DNA from: Tritrichomonas musculus
Lineage: Eukaryota; Parabasalia; Tritrichomonadida; Tritrichomonadidae
Assembly: GCA_039105265.1 (NCBI GenBank)
Contig: JAPFFF010000016.1
Location: 2,170,001 to 2,234,000 of the forward strand
DNA: 64,000 nucleotides
Direction of reading: 5' to 3'
This document shows positions 32,513-43,133 of the stretch, piece after piece. The position numbers and the translations under genes are program-made. Position 1 is the first letter of the stretch, and the number at the start of each line of letters is the position of its first letter. A model generated the notes under the pieces. That model ran no database searches. It was not told the DNA's origin and was given only the letters and a program-made list of their open reading frames with translations.

Positions 32513-32578
32513 GAATTTGTGTTTTCTTCTCATAATATTTTATGTTTTCAGAAATAAAATGAGAAGAAAATTACCTCA
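32513..32578. repeat. Hairpin just downstream of the tandem kinase gene
   Basis: TGAGGAAATT and TTTTCTTCTCAT are mirrored by ATGAGAAGAAAA and AATTACCTCA, about 20 bp from the stop codon. It may act in 3' end formation or be a tiny MITE. Confidence 0.5.
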
Positions 32579-33981
32579 AATAAAATATGAATATTTCATT
32601 TAATATATAAAAATGCCGTAGTTAATTTCAACTATTTAAACTGAAATAAATTAAAAATTTTATTTAAAGCAAAATTATATATATTTTGGGTAAAGTGACC
32701 TGAAAAACTAGTCCCCAACTGCTATTTACCAGTCCCGAAACAATATATATATTCAATTATTAATTATTATTTTCTGAATACTTTAATTATAATTGTGTAC
32801 ACCATCTTTTCCCTTTTTTATTCAAATTATGTTGTATATATTGAAAATACATATTTATATATATATTTCTTTCATTTTTATAGAATTTGAATTTCTGCCC
32901 ATAAAAATATTGCGGAAATAAGAGGTGCAGGGACTTAATTCATATTTTCATTGACATTTTTTTTTGAATTTTTCTTTACAATTTATTTAAAGATCCTATT
33001 TTATTTTATGATGTTTATATTTGGTATGCCTTATATTTTATATAGCACCCATTTATTTACTTTAAAAAACTAATTAAAATGATTTAAGAATAATTTTTTT
33101 GAGTGTTGATTTGGGAAATAAAACTGATTTTTCATAAAATCATCAAGAGTTTTCTTTATCAATATATATATATATATAAGACAATACATTATTTTAATTG
33201 TTAGTGAATTCAAACTTTTTGTACTTTCTTTCTATAGTGAAATAAATTTTATTTAATAGTTATTTTATGTGCTTTCAGTAAAAATATTTCAAAGTAATTT
33301 TGATAATTTAATTATTTTTTTTTATTTGTATTTTAAATTTCTTTGTATTGATTAAATTAAATATTTGCTCAAATGTGGACACTATTTTTAAATATTAATT
33401 ATAATACGTTAATCAAACTTTTTGTAAAAATAATTGATTATTTTTTCATAACTTTTTTTTACAACATTCAAAATTTTTTAACAAAAAGTGAATGCTTTTT
33501 CATATACTTATTTTTTTTTCTGAAAAACCGGGAAAAAAAGGAAAATAAACCATTTAAAATCATCATATTCAATTATTCAATTAAACCACTATTTTATTTA
33601 AGAACTTAATTGCTATATTATATTCTAAAATATTTAATAAGTATAAATAATAAATTGATTTATAAATCTAATAAATTTATTTAACATTTATAAAATATTA
33701 TAAAATACGAATTATGTTTAATTGATATAAAAAAATATGTTTAGTTATTTGAATATAAAAATGAAAAATTTAATATTCTATAATATCGCGCAAAAAAAGC
33801 AAAATAATACATTTATTATTATTAAATAATGCTAATATTAATTAATTAAATATAAATAAGATATTTTAAAAGATAAAAAAAATTATTTAAGTGGATATCT
33901 GTATTTAGCAATTTTTTTTTTTTTTTTTTTTGATATAAACAAAATTTATAAGCTTCACAATTTATATTTTTAGAAATAACG
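32579..33981. other. Gene-free AT-rich region
   Basis: No supportable gene. It contains a short TA repeat (about 33163-33178) and a poly-T run near 33912-33931. A 78-codon frame at 33373-33609 is nearly all Phe, Ile, Lys and Asn and is judged accidental. Confidence 0.6.
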
Positions 33982-34343
33982 ATGACATCCCTTCCTCAAG
34001 ATATCCTCGTTTATACTACATGTTTATGAATTGCTCAGAAAGACAATGACACGCTCAAAAGTAGTAATGCTCAATTACTCCAGCAGATAGAAAAATCAAT
34101 TCAGATCTTAATGCACAATTATTATTAAATAAGCGTTTGAAAACCAAAGTTAAGAATATAAAAAGCGAAAAGCTGCAAATCATTGAATAAAATGCGCAAA
34201 TGTTAAATCAAATATCTATTCTAAATTCAGAAATCCAAAAACAGGAGTCTTGTATTGCTAAACTCACAAAACAAGTTAAAGAAGCTTCTTAAGCTTCTAT
34301 AAAACTGAAAAGTGGAGTTCTGTTTTTGGATTTCTGCAAATAA
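33982..34343 (+). pseudogene. Broken coiled-coil protein gene
   Basis: The region starts MTSLPQDILVYTT but meets a TGA after 15 codons. It then continues with coiled-coil sequence (AQKDNDTLKSSNAQLLQQIE), changes frame near 34108, and continues NAQLLLNKRLKTKVKN, then NQISILNSEIQKQESCIAKL with several stops. The heptad-like pattern over about 110 codons shows it was once coding. It is a host gene relic about 380 bp upstream of the actin-related gene. Confidence 0.6.
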
Positions 34344-34719
34344 ATAATGGTGCAAATAAATAAAAAACATAATAATCATTTATATATTTCTTTTAATAAA
34401 TTTTTAATGATGATATTTACTTCTTTTTTATATAAAAAAAAATAAAAATAATTTAATTTTTATTTTTATTAATATTTTTTCAGAGATATACTTATTTTTA
34501 TTATTTCAAACAATATGTCTTCAATAAATTCAATATTCCTCTGAAAAATAAAAATATATTTTTAGTGGCCATCAATGAATAATTTTGGTAAAGCAAATAA
34601 TAATTATATTTAATATTTAATTAAAGATATTATTTATCATTATTATCCATTTTTATGAAAAAAAAAGTCCACGCACCTCTCGGAAATAAAATTTTAATAA
34701 TGGCAGAAATTTGGTCATA
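34344..34719. other. Intergenic region upstream of the actin-related gene
   Basis: AT-rich, nothing coding. A six-codon frame MAEIWS (34700-34720) overlaps the ATG of the next gene as TAATG. The TCATA just before that ATG fits a trichomonad initiator, in which case the transcript would start downstream of the small frame. Confidence 0.4.
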
Positions 34720-35847
34720 ATGTCGGAAGACATAAAAACAATAGTTATTGATATTGGTTCAAAATTTAGTAGAATTGGTTTTTCAGGAGATTCGGATCCA
34801 TATTCAATTGTTCATACATTTGTTGGACAAGCCAAATATGTTTGTTCAATGTCTCATGTAGAATTATTATATTATGGTGATAATGCATATGATAAATATC
34901 CTGTGATGATTCCATTTTATCCTGTCAAAAGAGGGATTATTGAAGATTGGGTTAAAATGGAACTTTTTTTAAAGTATTTATTTGAAAATGAATTGAGAGC
35001 TAATATTAGCGAGCATCCAGTTTTGTTCACAGAAATTCCTTTTAATCCAAAATCAAATAGAGAGAAAATAATTGAATTAATGTTTGAAACATATAATGCA
35101 CCTTCTTTTTTTATGAAAAATCAAGCTGTACTTTCTCTTTTATCATCAGGCAGAAATACTGGAGTTGCTGTTGAATCAGGCGATGAAATTACAAATATTG
35201 TTCCAATATATGAAGGAAATCAAATACAAGATTCAATTAAAAGAATAAATTTGGGTGGAAGAGATATAACTAATAATTTAATTAAATTATTAGAAAATAG
35301 AGGATATGACTTCAATTCGAATATATTTTGGAATATTGATGAACTTTTCAATAATATAAAAGAACAAAAATGCTTTGTTTCATATGATTATGAGAATGAT
35401 ATGAAAAGAGCAAATGATTATAATTTCCACTATAAAGATGATAATGGTTTTGATTTGCAATTTAATAAAGAACTGTTTATGTGTTCAGAAATTCTATTTA
35501 ATCAAAATTGTGAAGGCAATAATGATGAAGGCATTGATAAAGAAATTTATAAATCAATTAAAAAGTGTGATGAAAAAATACAAAGTTTGTTATATAACAA
35601 TATTGTTTTATCAGGTGGAAATTCAATGTTAAAAGGATTTCCAGAGAGAATTACAAAAGAATTAAAGGAAATGACGAAAAATGAAAATATTGGCTTCAAT
35701 ATCATTTGTCCTGAAAATAGAAAAAATGGATCATGGATTGGAGGTTCAATTTTCTCATCAAATACGGATATTTTTAATAAAATAGTCATAAAAAGAAGTG
35801 AATATGATGAAGTTGGTGCAAGGATTGTTAATGTTAAATGCATTTAA
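34720..35847 (+). CDS. Divergent actin-related protein
   Basis: 375 residues from the ATG in GGTCATAATG; a TTG nine bases upstream is in frame but not a likely start. The length equals conventional actin. Recognisable elements are the first phosphate loop VIDIGSKFSRIGFSGD, the region EDWVKMELFLKYLF, the second-phosphate-like AVESGDEITNIVP, LGGRDITNNL, the adenosine-site-like NIVLSGGNSMLKGFPERI and WIGGSIFSS. The sequence is far from conventional actin (the DNase loop and C-terminus are changed), so an ARP is more likely than a filament-forming actin. Which ARP class cannot be told by eye. It could act in the cytoskeleton or in chromatin remodelling. Confidence 0.85.
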   Translation: MSEDIKTIVIDIGSKFSRIGFSGDSDPYSIVHTFVGQAKYVCSMSHVELLYYGDNAYDKYPVMIPFYPVKRGIIEDWVKMELFLKYLFENELRANISEHPVLFTEIPFNPKSNREKIIELMFETYNAPSFFMKNQAVLSLLSSGRNTGVAVESGDEITNIVPIYEGNQIQDSIKRINLGGRDITNNLIKLLENRGYDFNSNIFWNIDELFNNIKEQKCFVSYDYENDMKRANDYNFHYKDDNGFDLQFNKELFMCSEILFNQNCEGNNDEGIDKEIYKSIKKCDEKIQSLLYNNIVLSGGNSMLKGFPERITKELKEMTKNENIGFNIICPENRKNGSWIGGSIFSSNTDIFNKIVIKRSEYDEVGARIVNVKCI

Positions 35848-36086
35848 AGCCTAAAATTTTTTTTCTAGTATTAAAATTTACAATTAATTTCATAATTCTT
35901 ATCTTATGTTTTTCGAATTGATGTTTCCATTATTTTTTATAAAAAGGTATAATGTATTATAAGTTATATTTTATATAAAATTCTTTTCTGGGAAAGAGGA
36001 CAATCTATAAAAATAAAACCGGCATTGACAAGTATTTACTAAGAATCCAACATGAAAAATATAAACTGCCTTTTGAATCAAATAGA

Positions 36087-36386
36087 ATGAATTTAACTCA
36101 TTCCGTACTCTGCCTTTTAAATGAAGATGCGAAAGAAGTTTCGTTGTATTGTGTTTATTTTTTATATGATCAATCAGAAAACAAAAAATTTCTCATAAAT
36201 AAAACAAAGACTAATTTAAACAATTTCAATACATCCATAAAATCAGAAGATGAAAATGAATCATATTCAAACAAAAGAATTGTTTCCTTTAATGGAATAG
36301 TAAGAACTTATAATTCAAGAAATTGTTTAAAGCAGCATCAGCTTCTCAAAAAGTTATATTTTGATAAGATTAATTCAAAATTTTGA
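36087..36386 (+). CDS. Small hypothetical protein, 99 aa
   Basis: ATG to stop, with mixed composition (LCLLNEDAKEVSLYCVYFLY, SEDENESYSNKRIVSFNG). Codon use resembles neighbouring real genes. No domain is recognised. It lies about 240 bp after the actin-related gene on the same strand. It may be a true small gene or a decayed fragment. Confidence 0.4.
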   Translation: MNLTHSVLCLLNEDAKEVSLYCVYFLYDQSENKKFLINKTKTNLNNFNTSIKSEDENESYSNKRIVSFNGIVRTYNSRNCLKQHQLLKKLYFDKINSKF

Positions 36387-36430
36387 ATAGAAAGTGTATT
36401 TTTTACTCAAATTATTACTATTTTTACCTC

Positions 36431-36487
36431 ATTTTGAAAATTTTATGCCATGGTTAAATTGAAAAAATGGCATAAAATTTTCAAAAT
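36431..36487. repeat. Perfect 21-bp inverted repeat before the BspA-like gene
   Basis: Arms 36431-36451 (ATTTTGAAAATTTTATGCCA...) and 36467-36487 are exactly complementary, with a 15-nt loop. It lies between the 3' end of the small gene and 28 bp before the next ATG, so it may be a terminator-like structure or affect transcription of the LRR gene. Confidence 0.85.
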
Positions 36488-36515
36488 TTTGATTAACATT
36501 TATTTATATTTCCAA

Positions 36516-39008
36516 ATGGAAAATCAAACATTTGAACAGGATGGTATTTTATATTTAGAAAACAAAAATGAAAATACAATTTCGATAATTGGTAACAAGC
36601 TAGATTCTGTTAATTCTAAAGATGTCCCTAATCATATTGACAATCAACAATATATTTCGATATGCAAATATTTTGAGGAACGAACAAATAAAAAATCAAA
36701 AACAAATATATTTTCTCGATTGTTTTCATCATTATTTGGAAATAAAAATGAAAATGATAATGATCAGCAAATAAAAATCAATTTTATAAAAGACAATTTG
36801 CAAATTGAAAACTCAACATTGCAATTACAAAAACCAAAAAGGCCTTCACGGTTTCTGATTGGTAAATATGTCACTAAAATCGGTGAAGATTCGTTTTATT
36901 TTTGCAAGCAAATCCAAGAAATCACATTTGCAGATTTATCAGAGCTTCAAACAATTGAAAGGAATGCGTTTTCCTATTCTTCTTTAAGATATCTTCAAAT
37001 TCCAGAAAATGCCATTCTTCAAGATGGATGGTGCAGTGATACGGCACATTTAACATCAATCACAATTAACCCAAAGAATCGACGTTATTCATCAAAAGAT
37101 GGCCGAATTATCATTGGTAAATCAGAAATAGAAAAAGATGAATACGACATTCTTGTTTTCTGTGTTCGATCTATGGAAAATGTAATTATACCTTCCTCTA
37201 TTGAAGTTATAAGTCCAAATGCATTTGAGTATTGTAAAAAGCTTCAACAGGTTGCATTTTCAAGCTTATCAAAACTTCGAATAATTGATGATTATTCATT
37301 TTTTTATTCATCAATTCAGAGCATTATAATTCCATCAAGTGTAACTCTACTTGGCAAAAGTTGTTTTACTGAATGTAGGAGTCTTTCATATGTTTTTTTT
37401 CCTGATCAATCAAAACTTGAAATGATTAGTGAATATGCTTTCGCTTATTCTTCAATTGTGAAGATTGAAATACCTTCAAGTGTTGTTCATATTGGCAAAT
37501 ATGCGTTTTATTCATGCAAAAATCTTCTTAAAGTTTCTTTTTCAAACAACTCAAAGCTTCAAATCGATGAAGGCGCATTTAGTTGTTCTTCTATCAAGTA
37601 TATTTCGATTCCATCAAGTGTAACTCAAATTCAGAGAGAAGTTTTTTCTAATTGTGTTACACTAAAACAAATTTCGATTCCATCATCGATAACAAAAATT
37701 GGCGTGAATGCTTTTGCTAATTGCTGCAACCTTAAAAACGTTTCAATTCCAGAAAATTCAAAGCTTCAAATAATTGATGATGGAGCATTTAGTAGTACTT
37801 TTATCAGTGATATTTCGATTCCATCAAGTGTAACTCAAATTCAGAGAGAAGTTTTTTCAAAATGCAAAAAATTGGAACAAATCTCAATTCCATCATCGAT
37901 AACAAAAATTGGTGTGAATGCTTTTGCTAATTGCTACAACCTTAAAAACGTTTCAATTCCAGAAAATTCAAAGCTTCAAATAATTGATGATGGAGCATTT
38001 AGTAGTACTTCTATCAGTGATATTTCGATTCCATCAAGTGTAACTCAAATTCAGAGAGAAGTTTTTTCAAAATGCAAAAAATTGGAACAAATCTCAATTC
38101 CATCATCGATAACAAAAATTGGCGTGAATGCTTTTGCTAACTGTTGCAGTCTTCAAAATATTTCATTATACAATAATATGATGCTTCAAATAATTGAAGA
38201 TTGTGCATTTTGTTATTCATCAATCAAGAAGTTATCAATTCCGTCTAGCGTTGCTGAGTTAAAAGAAGGATGGTGTCTTGGAACAACAAATCTTACAGAT
38301 ATTGAAGTATGTCCTGCAAAGGAACAAAATATTGTATATTATAATGATTCGTTCATTATCGGAAAATCTGATATAAAAAGTGACATTTATGACATTCTTT
38401 ATTTTGCACGCCGTGACATTGAAATAGCAATGATTCCTCCTTTTATAAAAACGATTTCATCATATGCATTTTGTGAATGCACTAAGCTCAAAAAAGTTAT
38501 TTTTCAGAATGAGTCAAATATGCAATCAATTGGAAAATATGCATTTTATAAAAGTTCTCTAAGAGATATCAAAATACCTCGTCACTTGAAGGTAATCACT
38601 GAACATTGCTTTGAATGTTGCAAACAACTTAGAATTGTCGAATTTTCAACTGATTCGGAATTGGAATTGATAGATCAGTATTGTTTTAGTCTGACATCTC
38701 TTGAATCCATTTGTATTCCTTCTGGTGTTAAACAAATTTCAATTAGATCGTTTTATATTTGTACAAAATTAAAACATGTCCAATTTGAAATAAATTCGGA
38801 ATTGAAAATAATTGGTGAATATGCATTTTTTGGATCTTCAATTCATAGCATTGCCATTCCATCTAATGTAGTTGAGATTGGAGATCAGGCTTTTGGTAAC
38901 TGTGAGAACCTTCATATTATTGAATTTTCTCAAAGTTCTAAATTAAAATTAATGAAAAGAAATACTTTCTCTTTTTCACCACTTGATATCATTATGACTT
39001 CAAAATAG
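36516..39008 (+). CDS. BspA-like leucine-rich repeat protein
   Basis: The ATG at 36516 (MENQTFEQDGILYLE) gives 830 residues; an ATG at 36450 in the same frame lies inside a hairpin arm and is less likely. From about residue 105 to the end the protein is made of LRR_5-type units of about 23 residues (SSITKIGVNAFANCCNLKNV, SIPSSVTQIQREVFSKC, KLQIIDDGAFSSTSI). A 210-bp, 70-residue block is almost perfectly triplicated (37601, 37811, 38021), showing recent duplication. No signal peptide or membrane segment is seen. BspA-like proteins of trichomonads are often surface or secreted adhesion proteins, but this one may be cytosolic. The N-terminal 100 residues are charged and of unknown role. Confidence 0.88.
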   Translation: MENQTFEQDGILYLENKNENTISIIGNKLDSVNSKDVPNHIDNQQYISICKYFEERTNKKSKTNIFSRLFSSLFGNKNENDNDQQIKINFIKDNLQIENSTLQLQKPKRPSRFLIGKYVTKIGEDSFYFCKQIQEITFADLSELQTIERNAFSYSSLRYLQIPENAILQDGWCSDTAHLTSITINPKNRRYSSKDGRIIIGKSEIEKDEYDILVFCVRSMENVIIPSSIEVISPNAFEYCKKLQQVAFSSLSKLRIIDDYSFFYSSIQSIIIPSSVTLLGKSCFTECRSLSYVFFPDQSKLEMISEYAFAYSSIVKIEIPSSVVHIGKYAFYSCKNLLKVSFSNNSKLQIDEGAFSCSSIKYISIPSSVTQIQREVFSNCVTLKQISIPSSITKIGVNAFANCCNLKNVSIPENSKLQIIDDGAFSSTFISDISIPSSVTQIQREVFSKCKKLEQISIPSSITKIGVNAFANCYNLKNVSIPENSKLQIIDDGAFSSTSISDISIPSSVTQIQREVFSKCKKLEQISIPSSITKIGVNAFANCCSLQNISLYNNMMLQIIEDCAFCYSSIKKLSIPSSVAELKEGWCLGTTNLTDIEVCPAKEQNIVYYNDSFIIGKSDIKSDIYDILYFARRDIEIAMIPPFIKTISSYAFCECTKLKKVIFQNESNMQSIGKYAFYKSSLRDIKIPRHLKVITEHCFECCKQLRIVEFSTDSELELIDQYCFSLTSLESICIPSGVKQISIRSFYICTKLKHVQFEINSELKIIGEYAFFGSSIHSIAIPSNVVEIGDQAFGNCENLHIIEFSQSSKLKLMKRNTFSFSPLDIIMTSK

Positions 39009-40046
39009 TTAAATACATTGTATGATATTAATAAATGAGACGAATGTCCAATTGAAGTAGCTGAAGATGGTATTGAATTCAATACAGAGAATAATTAATA
39101 AAAGTTTAGTTTTAAGTAACCTTTACTTTATCAACATCACATTTTCTTTAACGTAACTTTAACGTAAAATTAGCTTGTAGATCAACTTTTTGGCTTGAAA
39201 TCAAAATATCAAGACTCATATTAGAGCGAATAGTTTTTATAAATTAATGAATGGTTAAGATGAAATAATATGATAATATAATTATTCATTAATTTTTTTT
39301 ATTAAATACAAATTTCCTGTTTTATTTTTCAGAGTGCATTTGACTAAAAAATCTTTTTTCCATTTTTATTCAAAATAATATTTTGTATTATTTTATTGGT
39401 CAAAAAAAAAAAAAAAAAAAAAACTATTTTTTGATCGTTTAGGACAAATATCATCATTTTTGACTTAAACTTTTTCATAATTTGGAAGTAGTGATTTTGT
39501 CATGGAAGTTATCAGCAGTTTCTCGGTTGTGGTAATAGCTGCCGAAAGAATTGCCATAAAAGTTCTAGTGGGAATAATCCTAAGATATATCTTTCTGGTT
39601 TCAGCTACTGAAAAAGATGACAAAGATATAATTTCAATTTATCTCATTAATTCTTGAGTGTTTACAAACAATTACTATATCTTTGATAAAAAATTAAACA
39701 ATTTAATCAATTTTATCTCAAATTGATAGAAATAATTATTGTGAAATTATTTAGAATTTTATGATTATTCCCAATTTCTTTTTAGAAATATACAAAATTA
39801 TGAAATAATATTTATATTTATAATCCAAATTTGTATGAAATAATTTTTTTTTAAAAAAAGTAATATATATATATATCATTAAAATTTGTAAAAACAATAT
39901 ATTGAATTTAGATTATAATTACGTATGATATTAGGTTCATTTTGTACACTTTTAATGCTGAATGTGAAGTTAAAAATGATACAAACGTAATTACATATAC
40001 TAATTGTAACTTCATAAAGGAACAACATCAAAACTTCAACCTCTAT
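39009..40046. other. Intergenic region with a GC-richer relic
   Basis: Mostly AT-rich with a poly-A run (about 39400-39423). The block 39480-39660 is GC-richer. Plus strand gives a 51-codon frame from ATG 39502 (MEVISSFSVVVIAAERIAIK). Minus is also open over the same stretch (KIYLRIIPTRTFMAILSAAI). Probably the relic of a gene; the strand cannot be decided. Confidence 0.4.
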
Positions 40047-43000
40047 TTATGTACTGGAACTCTCTGACAGTAAGCTATTATCGCCATAATCAGATTGTCC
40101 ACTCTGGCTAGCTTCTGCCAGATATAAAATATTTGGAGCTGCCAAATTTGTTCTCGACTGAGAATATAACAAAGGCTGCGATTCATCAATTGACGCCAGC
40201 GAATTGGCTCGTGATTGTGAATTGACCAAAGTTTGTGGATTGACCTGCTGTGACTCAATCGAATTCAGTGAACCAATTCTGGACTGTGGAAAGATCTGTG
40301 TTTGAGAGTTATTTAGCTGCATTTGTGAGCTTATTGAAATCTGAGAACTCGTTCCAGGAGGAATCACATTGTTTAATGAAATCTGCGAGTTATTGTTGGA
40401 CAAAAATTCAGGATTTATCTGCTGCTTGCTGATTGTTGGTTCAAAATTGAGCGGCCAATTTGAATCGACATGAAATTGATCATTGTTCAATGTGCTTGAG
40501 TTCGATTTTGAATGGCTTTTCTTTGATCTCGGTCTATCGTCCTGGCTCTGTGAGCTACTTGTTTCCAGTGACGAATCGAGTGCTGTACTAGAGTAATAAT
40601 ATTCATCATAATCATCATCAGAAGATGATGCATAAGTGTATGTGTAAGTGTAATACGAGTACGAATATTCAGACGATGAATCAACGACTTCATCTTCTTC
40701 AAATGAAAGATCAAAATTGTCGAAAGGTTGATTCCTGAGCATCTTGATTCGCCTGTTTATATAGATGACACTGAAAACAACAGCAACAATGATGAACACA
40801 ACTGATATGGAAGCCGGCGCTGCTGCCTTTTTTAACTCTTCTTTTGAGAAGATTTTTGATTGCCCAGAAACTTCGGCTTTTCCATTGTAGTATGGCGGAT
40901 CTGGCACTCTTGTTCTATTTGGCGAGAATGTGAAAGATGGCGTGAAAGGATTAGATGAAGTGAATGTTCCACTTTTTATAATCACAAATGAAGAACCAAA
41001 ATTCAATGATTCTGAAAAATACAAAGAAATCGAAAAAACAGATGATTGAGTGAAAAATGATGACTCGCTGAAAGATATAGATTCAGTGAATGATGATGAT
41101 GAACTAAAACGAAGCGAAGGCGAAAAAGGTAAAGTTTGATCAAAATTAAAAGATGGCGTAAAAATCGATGAAGGCGTAAAAATAGATGATTGCGTAAATG
41201 ACGATGACTCGGTGAAATACGAAGACTTTGTAAAAAGCGAAGATTGAGAGAAAAACGATGAAGGTGAAAAAGAAGAAGAAGAAGAGAAAACTTTTGAACT
41301 TGAAAACACTGATGAAGATGTGAACGAAGAAGATTTAGTGAACGACGATGATTTGGTAAAATAAGAAGATTTTGTAAAAGACGAAGATTGAGAGAAAAAC
41401 GATGAAGGTGAAAAAGAAGAAGAAGAAGAGAAAACTTTTGAACTTGAAAACTCTGACGAAGGAGAAAAAGATGAAGATTTGGTGAATGATGAAGATTGCG
41501 TGAAAGACAGAGATTTGGTGAATAAGTTAGATTGAGAGAAAAACGATGAAGGTGAAAAAGAAGAAGAAGAAGAGAAAACTTTTGAACTTGAAAACTCTGA
41601 CGAAGGAGAAAAAGATGAAGATTTGGTGAATGATGAAGATTGCGTGAAAGACAGAGATTTGGTGAATAAGTTAGATTGAGAGAAAAACGATGAAGGCGAA
41701 AAAGAAGAAGAAGAAGAGAAAACTTTTGAACTTGAAAACTCTGACGAAGGAGAAAAAGATGAAGATTTGGTGAATGATGAAGATTTGGTGAAAGATGAAG
41801 ATTGCGTGAAAGACAGAGATTTGGTGAATAAGTTAGATTGAGAGAAAAACGATGAAGGCGAAAAAGAAGAAGAAGACGAAAAAGGAACTGACTGTGTAAA
41901 AAGGTTACTTTCAGAGAAATAGTCAGTACCGAGATTTATGATCTCATCAGGCACATAACACTGAGAAGGCTTTGTATAAGAATAAGCGTATTCGAATGTG
42001 TAAGTGTATCCTTTACTAGATCCGATAGTTACATCGAAAACGCCTCCAGTCTCGAAGTGCTGATTCAACAAAGTTTTTACTTGATCTTTTGATTTATCAA
42101 ACATGCAGTTAGTAAAAGTGAACTGATCAACAGAATCTCCATTTGAAATGAGGATTGAACTTGAAGTTGCTTTTGGCTTATTTCTATAGAACAAGAAATT
42201 TTCCATGTAAAGGCTTGACTTCACAGTTCCAATAAAATTAAAGTAATAATTCAAATTGTAATTATTAATAAAATTCAGATACTTATAAGTCAAAGACCAG
42301 TCTGGTTTTTCATCCACGCACACCAAACAATCACCATCGTTAGACACCAAATTATTGTACATAAAATTCATATTGTGTGCATGACCAAGTATTGGCAAAC
42401 AAACGCAGTATTGAATAGAAGATGATTGTTCATTGCTTTCGATGTTTTTGTTATATGACAAATTGGAATTAATGAATTGTATATAATCACCATTGAGGTC
42501 CAGGAGATCGTGCTTGCCTTCATTATTTGAAAATCGAGTCTGATCAAATTGATCATTAAAATATTGGCCCCCTGGGAATTTAACTTTATTGTGAAAAACT
42601 GTCATTCCTGTTTCTCCACATTTACATTCGTAAAAAGTGCAAGAATGGAGAAAAATTTGGTTACCATTCGTATATATGGCTCCACCAAAAGCAGATGCTG
42701 TACAATGCGTAAAAACTGTTGATTTTATATTCAAATCACCATATGTTCTATCTTCATAAATCGCGCCACCGCATGCAGGCTGATTTGTCGCTTGACAATT
42801 GCTAAAACATGAGTCTTGTGAAAATACATAATCATTAACTGTTTGATTATTAATAATTAAATTTGTATAATTGGCACTGGTAAGATATATCGCTGAATTT
42901 AAAATATTAGATAAAAACGAATTTTTTAAAATAATCTGATTATGGTTATTATTGGATACATGATATAAAAATGAATTAAATATATTATTGATATATAAAT

Positions 43001-43133
43001 GATCAAAGGAGAACGCTTTGGGGAAAGCACTCGGACTAGATGCAATAATCGGCGATTGCGATGTACTTCCCAAAGTTAAAAATAAAAGAGAGAAATTAAT
43101 TTTAATTTCCACAAAAAAAAGTTTATAAAACAA
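40047..43133 (-). CDS. Large surface protein: beta-helix, Ser/Phe repeats, one TM segment
   Basis: About 1028 codons. The N-terminus is hydrophobic (INFSLLFLTLGSTSQSP), signal-peptide-like. Residues about 30-390 have the Asn/Cys/Gly pattern of parallel beta-helix proteins akin to chlamydial Pmp-like families (ACGGAIYEDRTYGDLNIKST, ASAFGGAIYTNGNQIFLHSC). Residues about 400-700 repeat F-x-x-S-S pentapeptides, with a 48-residue block in near-identical tandem copies at 144-bp spacing (41461, 41605, 41749). A transmembrane helix (ISVVFIIVAVVFSVIYI, about residue 775) and a Tyr/Ser/Gln-rich cytoplasmic tail of about 230 residues follow. No in-frame ATG exists before the signal-like stretch; the frame opens at a TTG. 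The start is therefore unclear: lost ATG, sequence error in a T8 run, or an unseen exon. Confidence 0.8.
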   Translation of the reverse strand: MFYKLFFVEIKINFSLLFLTLGSTSQSPIIASSPSAFPKAFSFDHLYINNIFNSFLYHVSNNNHNQIILKNSFLSNILNSAIYLTSANYTNLIINNQTVNDYVFSQDSCFSNCQATNQPACGGAIYEDRTYGDLNIKSTVFTHCTASAFGGAIYTNGNQIFLHSCTFYECKCGETGMTVFHNKVKFPGGQYFNDQFDQTRFSNNEGKHDLLDLNGDYIQFINSNLSYNKNIESNEQSSSIQYCVCLPILGHAHNMNFMYNNLVSNDGDCLVCVDEKPDWSLTYKYLNFINNYNLNYYFNFIGTVKSSLYMENFLFYRNKPKATSSSILISNGDSVDQFTFTNCMFDKSKDQVKTLLNQHFETGGVFDVTIGSSKGYTYTFEYAYSYTKPSQCYVPDEIINLGTDYFSESNLFTQSVPFSSSSSFSPSSFFSQSNLFTKSLSFTQSSSFTKSSSFTKSSSFSPSSEFSSSKVFSSSSSFSPSSFFSQSNLFTKSLSFTQSSSFTKSSSFSPSSEFSSSKVFSSSSSFSPSSFFSQSNLFTKSLSFTQSSSFTKSSSFSPSSEFSSSKVFSSSSSFSPSSFFSQSSSFTKSSYFTKSSSFTKSSSFTSSSVFSSSKVFSSSSSFSPSSFFSQSSLFTKSSYFTESSSFTQSSIFTPSSIFTPSFNFDQTLPFSPSLRFSSSSSFTESISFSESSFFTQSSVFSISLYFSESLNFGSSFVIIKSGTFTSSNPFTPSFTFSPNRTRVPDPPYYNGKAEVSGQSKIFSKEELKKAAAPASISVVFIIVAVVFSVIYINRRIKMLRNQPFDNFDLSFEEDEVVDSSSEYSYSYYTYTYTYASSSDDDYDEYYYSSTALDSSLETSSSQSQDDRPRSKKSHSKSNSSTLNNDQFHVDSNWPLNFEPTISKQQINPEFLSNNNSQISLNNVIPPGTSSQISISSQMQLNNSQTQIFPQSRIGSLNSIESQQVNPQTLVNSQSRANSLASIDESQPLLYSQSRTNLAAPNILYLAEASQSGQSDYGDNSLLSESSST

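Noticed and set aside
33373-33609. 78-codon plus frame
   Set aside because: Composition is almost wholly Phe, Ile, Asn and Lys, as expected by chance in such AT-rich DNA.
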